Shown one piece after another: positions 35,360 through 40,825 of a stretch of DNA of 64,000 nucleotides. This stretch comes from Paracholeplasma morum (GTDB lineage: Bacteria > Bacillota_I > Bacilli_A > Acholeplasmatales > UBA5453). The position numbers and the translations under genes were made by a program. Each line of letters starts with the position of its first letter. Positions within the stretch are counted from its first letter, which is position 1. The notes beneath the pieces were generated by a model. It ran no database searches. It worked only from the letters and a program-made list of their open reading frames with translations, and was not told the DNA's origin. The stretch is taken from positions 124,001 to 188,000 of the forward strand of contig NZ_JAFBBG010000001.1 in the NCBI RefSeq assembly GCF_016907055.1, written 5' to 3'.

Positions 35360-36177
35360 TTGAACTCTCTCCTTCTTTGGGTTGATTTGATGAACAATGA
35401 TTTTAATGCTTCTCGATCATTGTTACTGATTGCTTCTTTTATTTTGTCTAGTTCTTGTTCGAATACATTGATAGCTTGTAATAAATTATCTTTGTTCTCA
35501 AAGAATAGTTCACTCCAAAGCAATTCATTAATGACGGCAATTCGAGTTAAATCTCTATAGGAGTCCCCTGTAAAGGACTCTGTTTTCTCATGTGTGTTTG
35601 AGTTAACTAAGGCAACTGCCATCGCATGAGGTAATTGTGAGGTATATCCAATCAATTCGTCATGTTCTTCTGGTGTGATGATACTCACCCGTTTAAACCC
35701 CAAATCATTGGCCAATTGCCGAATCGCGAGAATAGCATCTTCACTTGAGTGCTTTGTCGGAGTGATAATGAAGTTGGCATTCTTAAACATTAAAGAACTC
35801 GCGTTTTCTATGCCTCTTTTTTCTCTTCCGGCCATTGGATGATGACTACAGTATTTAACGCCTTTAGGAAGAATCTCTTCGATTGACCTTGTCATATCTT
35901 TTTTAATCCCAGATACATCTGTAATGATCTGGTTATTTTGTAATCGGTGACTGTGTTCTTTAATAAAAGCAACATTATCTGTTGGATAAAAACCCAAGAT
36001 TATCATTTCTGAGTCTTTGATGTACTCTAATCCTGCCTTCAAGATGAAATGATGTTTAAGCGCATAATCAATCGTTTTCTCGTGAGGATCATATCCATAT
36101 ACTTCATGTCCAGCCTTGGTTAGCCCTTCGGCATAAGAGCCCCCAATCAGACCTAATCCAGCGATAAATACCTTCAT
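35356..36177 (-). CDS. tyrA: Prephenate dehydrogenase
   Basis: The 273-residue enzyme converts prephenate to 4-hydroxyphenylpyruvate, which commits carbon to tyrosine. It begins with the dinucleotide-binding GLGLIGGSYAEGL and contains HHPMAGREKRGI, the substrate-binding signature of the family, and an HDELIGYTSQLPHAMA segment with the catalytic-site His-Pro-type helix. There is no ACT domain, so allosteric inhibition by tyrosine at this enzyme is less likely. It follows aroF by one base. Its presence second in the operon explains why a tyrosine-sensing leader would be placed upstream. Confidence 0.94.
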   Translation of the reverse strand: MKVFIAGLGLIGGSYAEGLTKAGHEVYGYDPHEKTIDYALKHHFILKAGLEYIKDSEMIILGFYPTDNVAFIKEHSHRLQNNQIITDVSGIKKDMTRSIEEILPKGVKYCSHHPMAGREKRGIENASSLMFKNANFIITPTKHSSEDAILAIRQLANDLGFKRVSIITPEEHDELIGYTSQLPHAMAVALVNSNTHEKTESFTGDSYRDLTRIAVINELLWSELFFENKDNLLQAINVFEQELDKIKEAISNNDREALKSLFIKSTQRRREFK

Positions 36178-36178
36178 A

Positions 36179-37198
36179 CTATATCTCTTTATCTAACACT
36201 TCGGCAAGTTTTTTTAGAGAATCCATCATGTGATCAAACTTGTCAAGTTTTAAGGATTGAGCTCCGTCACTTAGGGCATGTTCTGGATCAGGGTGTATTT
36301 CAACGATGATTCCATCCGCACCTACAGCCAAACTTGCCATAGAAAGCTTTTCAATCATTGAGTATTTTCCAGCAGCATGTGAAGGATCAATTACGACAGG
36401 TAAATGAGACAACTCTTGAATCGCAAGAACGGCACTGATGTCTAGTGTGTTACGAGTATACTTCTCAAATGTACGTATGCCTCTTTCACATAGAATAACA
36501 TTAGGGTTCCCACTTGCCATAATGTATTCTGCGCTCATTAACCATTCTTCAATGGTTGATGATAACCCTCTTTTTAGCAATATTGGTTTTTGAGTTCTCG
36601 CACCTATTTGTTTTAATAGATGAAAGTTTTGCATATTACGCGCCCCAATTTGATAAATATCGACATAAGGTTCAAACGCCTCAATCATATCTTCACTCAT
36701 AATCTCCGATACAACTGCCATATCAAACTCATCTGCGACTTTTCTTAATATTTCTAGCCCTTCAACTCCCATTCCTTGAAATGCATAAGGGCTTGTTCTA
36801 GGTTTAAATGCGCCACCTCTTAAAACGGTTGCACCACTTGCTTTAGCACGTTTTGCAATTTCATAAGTATTCTCATAGGACTCTACTGAACAAGGTCCAG
36901 CCATCACTATAAATTTATCTCCACCTATTTCCAGGCCATTTCTTATTTTGATGATTGAGTCTGTTTTCTTGAATGATCTAGATGCCAGTTTATAAGGTGT
37001 AGATACTCTCGTGACTTGAGATACCCCTTCAAAGGCTTCTAAATCGGTTGCATTTAGACTCTTTGTGTCCCCAATAATCCCAAAAACCATGATGTTTTGA
37101 GAAGAGACATCCTTTATCTCAAAACCTTTTTGGATTAAAAATGCAGTTATTCGATCAAATTCGGTTCTTGTTGCTTGTGGTTTCATTTGTACAATCAT
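36179..37198 (-). CDS. aroF: DAHP synthase (type I beta) with N-terminal ferredoxin-like regulatory domain
   Basis: The 339-residue enzyme condenses phosphoenolpyruvate and erythrose 4-phosphate, the entry to the shikimate pathway. Residues 1-75 form the small ferredoxin-like domain known from Thermotoga-type enzymes, where it gives feedback inhibition by aromatic amino acids. The barrel follows with MAGPCSVES, RGGAFKPRTSPYAFQGMG, IGARNMQN, LLKRG and DPSHAAGK. The ATG has AGGAGG eight bases upstream. The gene lies directly behind a strong leader terminator and a tyrosine-rich leader peptide, so expression appears to be attenuated by tyrosine in addition to any enzyme-level control. Confidence 0.95.
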   Translation of the reverse strand: MIVQMKPQATRTEFDRITAFLIQKGFEIKDVSSQNIMVFGIIGDTKSLNATDLEAFEGVSQVTRVSTPYKLASRSFKKTDSIIKIRNGLEIGGDKFIVMAGPCSVESYENTYEIAKRAKASGATVLRGGAFKPRTSPYAFQGMGVEGLEILRKVADEFDMAVVSEIMSEDMIEAFEPYVDIYQIGARNMQNFHLLKQIGARTQKPILLKRGLSSTIEEWLMSAEYIMASGNPNVILCERGIRTFEKYTRNTLDISAVLAIQELSHLPVVIDPSHAAGKYSMIEKLSMASLAVGADGIIVEIHPDPEHALSDGAQSLKLDKFDHMMDSLKKLAEVLDKEI

Positions 37199-37216
37199 TG
37201 TTATATCCTCCTGGGT

Positions 37217-37250
37217 AAAAAAGAAAAATCCTTAGGAATGTCCTAAGGAT
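37217..37250 (-). terminator. Attenuator terminator in the aroF leader
   Basis: ATCCTTAGGA and TCCTAAGGAT form a perfect 10-bp stem with a 3-base loop, followed by UUUUCUUUUUU in the minus-strand transcript. It lies upstream of the aroF ribosome-binding site, within the leader, and not at the end of a gene unit. Confidence 0.93.
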
Positions 37251-37293
37251 AGTGTGTTATCATTTAGTACATTTCCTATTATATTCAGCATAA

Positions 37294-37316
37294 AAAGGAA
37301 TGCACTACATTCCTTT
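37294..37316 (-). other. Mid-leader RNA hairpin of the aro attenuator
   Basis: AAAGGAATG and CATTCCTTT form a perfect 9-bp stem around TAGTG, starting at the last bases of the leader stop codon and followed by two more U. The 5' arm can instead pair with ACATTCCT in the terminator (8 bp), so it may act as a second switch element or a pause site. Confidence 0.7.
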
Positions 37317-37365
37317 AATCTAGATAATAATAGTAATAGGAAATACTTCTTCTGATACTTAGCAT
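37315..37365 (-). CDS. Tyrosine-rich leader peptide of the aro-tyrA operon
   Basis: The frame reads MLSIRRSISYYYYYLD, 16 residues with five consecutive tyrosines (codons TAT TAC TAT TAT TAT) and then a TAA stop. An AGAAGG sequence lies eleven bases before the ATG, a little far but usable. The frame sits between a candidate promoter and an intrinsic terminator, upstream of aroF, tyrA and the shikimate genes. Codons 8-11 overlap the RNA segment that can pair with the downstream switch sequence. This is the classic arrangement of amino-acid-sensing leader peptides such as TrpL or PheL, here for tyrosine. I know of no named homologue. Confidence 0.82.
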   Translation of the reverse strand: MLSIRRSISYYYYYLD

Positions 37366-37409
37366 TGTTAATCAAGCCTTCTTTTTAAAAATATTATCAT
37401 AGAAAAGCC

Positions 37410-38297
37410 TTAATTACAACACCTTTCGTATGCTTTAATAAAACGTAAATTCTTAATCGCAACGATACCATGCCATTTGAATGATTGAACATCAAACCCT
37501 TCATCGTCATTCATCCATGTCCAGGTAATATCCCAATAACTTCCTTTGAAAGTCTTTTTTAGATAATCCAGTGATGCTTTGACTAAATCGATATCCATTC
37601 CATAGTTTGAAGGTTCTAGTGGATAATCTATTGGCGTGGTAGCATAGCCTTCCCACATGGTTACCGGTGTAATTGAGTTTCTAATTTGATTAAATAGGAC
37701 GTCTTTGAATGTTTCGTAGTTCCCTAAGTCTTTCATGACTTGATAAAGATAAGCGATACAAATTAGATCGTGTTTTTCACTAGTTGGGTTATTCATAAAT
37801 CCTTCTATAAGGTTATTGGCGATATTGAACGCTTTGTTATAAAGAGCTCTTTTCTTGGGCGTTAAAATCAATATCGAAGCCAAGATTGAAGCAGTTGGAT
37901 TATAAGGCGTCGTTTCTTTCGGATGTTTCCACCAAACTGCACAAGGAAAATCATTATTGGATTCAATCGTAATTGGCCAGCGATCATTTAATAAGGTTTG
38001 ATCTAGATACTTTAAAGCTTCTTCAACCATCGGGGATGAAAACTCATCTAAGTTGGAGGCGTTAACACCGAGATCAGTCAATACTTCAAGGGCAACAGAC
38101 GTTTGAAAAGGGGATGAGTTGGGATTCGTTAAGTCTGGTTCAACCCCATGAAACCCACCATCTTCATTTTGAAATAAAGACAATGAGATAATGGCATTCT
38201 CATTAGAATCTCCCATAAAGTGATAGTTGAAGATGGCAACTTCTAAGTCTCTAGCCTGATTATATAATTTATTCTTTATTGCATCAAAATCGATCAT
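37410..38297 (-). CDS. Protein with terpenoid cyclase/prenyltransferase-like alpha-alpha toroid fold
   Basis: The 295-residue protein is not assigned to a known function. Its sequence has repeats of the prenyltransferase/squalene-cyclase fold: LSLFQNEDGGFHGVEPDL, TSVALEVLTDLG, ALKYLDQTLLNDRWPI and DLVKASLDYLKKTFKGSYWDITWTW, with Gly-Gly-Phe and terminal Trp features. The DXDD catalytic motif of squalene-hopene cyclases and the zinc ligands of protein prenyltransferases are not evident, and there is no membrane segment. AGGAGA precedes the ATG. It lies between the mscL terminator and the aro leader, with no terminator of its own, so its transcript would run into the attenuator. Confidence 0.6.
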   Translation of the reverse strand: MIDFDAIKNKLYNQARDLEVAIFNYHFMGDSNENAIISLSLFQNEDGGFHGVEPDLTNPNSSPFQTSVALEVLTDLGVNASNLDEFSSPMVEEALKYLDQTLLNDRWPITIESNNDFPCAVWWKHPKETTPYNPTASILASILILTPKKRALYNKAFNIANNLIEGFMNNPTSEKHDLICIAYLYQVMKDLGNYETFKDVLFNQIRNSITPVTMWEGYATTPIDYPLEPSNYGMDIDLVKASLDYLKKTFKGSYWDITWTWMNDDEGFDVQSFKWHGIVAIKNLRFIKAYERCCN

Positions 38298-38313
38298 CTT
38301 TGTCTCCTAACAG

Positions 38314-38337
38314 TTAAAAAGCACTATTTAGTGCTTT
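38314..38337 (-). terminator. Terminator of the walJ-rlmH-HAD-mscL unit
   Basis: AAAGCACT and AGTGCTTT form an 8-bp stem around a 4-base loop, followed by a short U-tract. The TAG stop of mscL lies inside the hairpin, so the 5' arm is coding sequence. Confidence 0.8.
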
Positions 38338-38788
38338 CTTTTTTTAATAAATCTCTAATTTCTTGAAGTAGTTGAATGTCTTCTGGTACAACCACTGGTT
38401 TTGGATTTGCTTTTTCAAGTTCTTCTTGGCGTTGTTTTTCTTCAAGAAGTTTGCGTTCTTTTCTAGCTTGTCCTTTAACCAATTGGACAATAAATACATA
38501 TATAAATAGTGCGATAATTAAAAATTCAAAAGTTACTTGAATGAAGTTACCATAACGCATAGATGCGTAAATTGGTTGGTTGTCTGCATTAACACCAATT
38601 TGTCTAATGTTCCAAACCAAGTCTTTGAAATCTGCTTCGCCAGCAAGTGCAGCGATTAAAGGGAAAATAATGTCATTAATCATTGAAGACACAATCTTAC
38701 CGAAAGCACCACCCATAATGACCCCAATAGCTAAATCAAGAATGTTACCTCTACTAATAAAAGCCTTAAATCCACTAAGAAGTTTCAT
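38324..38788 (-). CDS. mscL: Large-conductance mechanosensitive channel
   Basis: MscL opens under membrane tension and protects against hypo-osmotic shock, an important function in a cell without a wall. The 154-residue protein has the N-terminal amphipathic helix and first membrane helix with the family signature GNILDLAIGVIMGGAFGKIV, a periplasmic loop, a second helix (VTFEFLIIALFIYVFIVQLV) and a charged cytoplasmic helix rich in Lys and Glu. It is slightly longer than the Escherichia coli protein (136). A terminator overlaps its stop codon. Confidence 0.95.
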   Translation of the reverse strand: MKLLSGFKAFISRGNILDLAIGVIMGGAFGKIVSSMINDIIFPLIAALAGEADFKDLVWNIRQIGVNADNQPIYASMRYGNFIQVTFEFLIIALFIYVFIVQLVKGQARKERKLLEEKQRQEELEKANPKPVVVPEDIQLLQEIRDLLKKESTK

Positions 38789-38804
38789 ATTACTGCCCCT
38801 TTCA

Positions 38805-39440
38805 CTAACTTATATACTTAATTATATCACTTATTCTTTGAATAACATCCACATTTAGTGCATTTAAACGCTTATTGCTTTGGTGGCCTCCATCAAATAA
38901 AACGACTTCAACTCCCATTGCCTTGGCAACCTCATAATCGTGTATCGTATCCCCAATATAGATGACTTCATCTTTGTTAATTTGGTTGTCGTTCATAAAC
39001 GAAATACCACGTTCAACTTTACCAACTGCTTTGACATTATCTGTTCCAATCACGTAGTCAAAGTACTTTTCAATCTTGAAATGTTTAATTTGTTCTTTCA
39101 AGTTATCGGTTTGAGATGCCGACAATAAAACATTTTTCATGTCGTGTGACTTTATGTAACTGAGGGTCTCTATCACATCTTTATGCAATGATTCTTTTAA
39201 ACTTAAAGGTTGATATAACTCAATAAACCAATTAGACAGTGCATCAAATGAGATATTCTCAAATGAAATGCCTGCTTCTTGATAATAGTCTTTGATTGGA
39301 AATCCGAAGATATCTTTATAGTTTTCGACCGTTATCGGTTGTTTATATTGTTGGGCTAACATCTGATTCAATAAATCTAGACAAAGCTCTAAATCATCTA
39401 AAATGGTTCCGTTAAAATCCCATATTACGTACTTTTTCAT
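38805..39440 (-). CDS. HAD-superfamily phosphatase with DxN motif I
   Basis: The 211-residue protein is a HAD hydrolase of the phosphoglycolate-phosphatase-like group, with an alpha-helical cap (about residues 15-85). Motif I reads WDFNGTILDD: the nucleophile Asp is present, but the second Asp of the usual DxD is Asn, as in the DFNGT/DWNGT subgroup. Motif II is VLLSASQ, the motif III Lys is in the VGKVERGI region, and motif IV is YIGDTIHDYEVA. The substrate is unknown. The ATG overlaps the rlmH stop by four bases. Confidence 0.8.
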   Translation of the reverse strand: MKKYVIWDFNGTILDDLELCLDLLNQMLAQQYKQPITVENYKDIFGFPIKDYYQEAGISFENISFDALSNWFIELYQPLSLKESLHKDVIETLSYIKSHDMKNVLLSASQTDNLKEQIKHFKIEKYFDYVIGTDNVKAVGKVERGISFMNDNQINKDEVIYIGDTIHDYEVAKAMGVEVVLFDGGHQSNKRLNALNVDVIQRISDIIKYIS

Positions 39441-39883
39441 TTGTGATAAGGGTGTCCTTTCAATATTTGAAATGCGCGATAGATTTGTTCTACTAAGATA
39501 ACGCGCATTAATTGGTGTGGAAATGTCATCTTTGAGAAACTAAGTAAATACTGACATCTATCTTCAACTGCTTTAGTAAATCCATAAGACCCACCAATGA
39601 TAAAAGTAATATCTTTTTGTTGATAAGTCATAATATGATCGAATTTTTGAGCAAAGGCTTCACTAGATAGAGCGTCACCTTTAATCGCTAATCCGATGCA
39701 GTAATCTTGATCTTTAACCTTCTCTAAAATTCTTTTCTCTTCAATGACCATACCTTCTTTATGCTTTTCATCTTGAACTTCGATCATTTCAAACGGATAA
39801 GGCATTTGTTTAATATAGTCTTGCATAGCTTGTAACAAATAATTCTGTTTGATTTTTCCAACGCCGATTACAGTGATTTTCAT
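39437..39883 (-). CDS. rlmH: 23S rRNA pseudouridine1915 N3-methyltransferase
   Basis: RlmH (SPOUT family) methylates the pseudouridine at position 1915 in helix 69 of 23S rRNA. The 148-residue protein has the GGSYGFTKAVEDR binding loop and the C-terminal trefoil-knot signature LSFSKMTFPHQLMRVILVEQIYRA followed by HPYHK, all characteristic. It overlaps the hydrolase gene upstream and the HAD gene downstream by four bases each. The pairing with a WalJ-type hydrolase is the same as in many Firmicutes. Confidence 0.95.
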   Translation of the reverse strand: MKITVIGVGKIKQNYLLQAMQDYIKQMPYPFEMIEVQDEKHKEGMVIEEKRILEKVKDQDYCIGLAIKGDALSSEAFAQKFDHIMTYQQKDITFIIGGSYGFTKAVEDRCQYLLSFSKMTFPHQLMRVILVEQIYRAFQILKGHPYHK

Positions 39884-40662
39884 AGTTCAATTACCTCCAA
39901 AGGTTCTTGAGAAGCAAAATAGACTTTATAATTATTAATATCTAATTGATGTGCCATAAAGACATCTTCATATGTTTTGTGGATTTTTTCTTTCGTATTA
40001 CATTCGCTAGAAATATGTGCCATAATAATCGTCTTTGTTTTAGGGCCTACTAGCTGTGACAAATAATAGGCAGAGTCTTCATTAGACAAATGACCTTTTT
40101 CAGTTAGAATTCTATGAATCGTATAATAAGGTCGATTAGACTGTTTAAGCAATACTGGATCATGATTCGACTCAAAATAGTAAAGATCACAATTTTTGAG
40201 CGGTTCGATATTGGATTCACGGATATAACCTGTATCTGTAATATAGCCGATTTTCTCAGTCTTTGTTTCAAAGATAAATCCCAAAGGTTCAATCGCATCG
40301 TGTGATAACGGCAAAGGTGTCACCTTAATACTGCCAAGATTAAAAGGCGAATATGCTTCAATCATTCTTAGATGGTCTCTAATTGTATCATGGTTAAGAA
40401 ACTTCATCGCTTCAATGGTCCCTTTTGAGGTATATAATGGCACATTGAGTGTTTTAAAAAGCACATTGATTCCTCTAACATGGTCAATATGTTCGTGTGT
40501 TAAAAGCACATGTGTCACGTCTTTAATGTTTAAACCTTTAGCTAAAAAAGCATCACTAATACGTTTAAAGGTTACACCTGCATCAATTAATATTTTTACG
40601 TTTTCGTGTTCAAGATAGGTTGCATTTCCTGATGAACCACTTGCAATAGAGTATAGTTTCAA
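39880..40662 (-). CDS. walJ: Metallo-beta-lactamase-fold hydrolase of the WalJ/YycJ type
   Basis: The 260-residue protein is a metal-dependent hydrolase related to YycJ/WalJ, reported as a 5'-exonuclease linked to DNA metabolism and cell-wall-operon biology. It starts KLYSIASGSSGNATYLE and carries THEHIDHVRG (HxHxDH), the downstream LPLSHDAIEPLGF, and a final HISSECN motif. The start codon is TTG at 40660-40662, with GGTGAT upstream; no ATG gives the family N-terminus. In wall-bearing Firmicutes it follows walK/walR, which are not here. It has its own promoter, divergent from the large lipoprotein gene. Confidence 0.87.
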   Translation of the reverse strand: MKLYSIASGSSGNATYLEHENVKILIDAGVTFKRISDAFLAKGLNIKDVTHVLLTHEHIDHVRGINVLFKTLNVPLYTSKGTIEAMKFLNHDTIRDHLRMIEAYSPFNLGSIKVTPLPLSHDAIEPLGFIFETKTEKIGYITDTGYIRESNIEPLKNCDLYYFESNHDPVLLKQSNRPYYTIHRILTEKGHLSNEDSAYYLSQLVGPKTKTIIMAHISSECNTKEKIHKTYEDVFMAHQLDINNYKVYFASQEPLEVIEL

Positions 40663-40677
40663 AATATCACCAAACCT

Positions 40678-40706
40678 ATTTTAACATGAACCCCTTTTAT
40701 AACCAA
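40678..40706 (-). promoter_or_regulatory. Promoter of the walJ-rlmH-HAD-mscL unit
   Basis: TTGGTT (40706-40701) and TAAAAT (40683-40678) on the minus strand are 17 bases apart, upstream of the TTG start. Confidence 0.65.
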
Positions 40707-40759
40707 TAATATTGTATATTAAGCCTTTTGTGTGAGATTGTGAAAACCAATAAAAACGA

Positions 40760-40788
40760 TTGCAAAGGCCCTATATGTATGTTATATT
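40760..40788 (+). promoter_or_regulatory. Promoter of the large lipoprotein gene
   Basis: TTGCAA (40760-40765) and TATATT (40783-40788) are separated by 17 bases. The transcription start would be near 40795, so the in-frame ATG at 40760 cannot be the translation start. Confidence 0.75.
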
Positions 40789-40825
40789 ATTAGTGCTTGT
40801 GATTAAAATTCAAGGAGTGAAAAAA

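Larger units (their letters stand above)
37217..37401 (-). promoter_or_regulatory. Candidate tyrosine-responsive transcription attenuator of the aro-tyrA operon
   Basis: Reading the minus strand, the parts are: a TATGAT -10 candidate (37401-37396); a 16-codon leader reading frame with five Tyr codons (37365-37315); a hairpin of AAAGGAATG with CATTCCTTT (37316-37294); segment TAATAGGAAAT (37281-37271), perfectly complementary over 11 bases to ATTTCCTATTA (37344-37334) inside the leader frame; and the terminator at 37250-37217. The same 37281-37270 segment can pair with CATTCCTA (37240-37233) in the terminator with one bulge. This allows a switch: a ribosome stalled at the Tyr codons hides the first partner and frees the segment to break the terminator. 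Pairings are seen; the mechanism is inference. Confidence 0.8.

Noticed and set aside
37217-37401. T-box or other tRNA/metabolite riboswitch in the aroF leader
   Set aside because: No AGGGTGGNACCGCG-like T-box sequence is present, and the leader is too short for a specifier stem. The Tyr codon run gives a better explanation.
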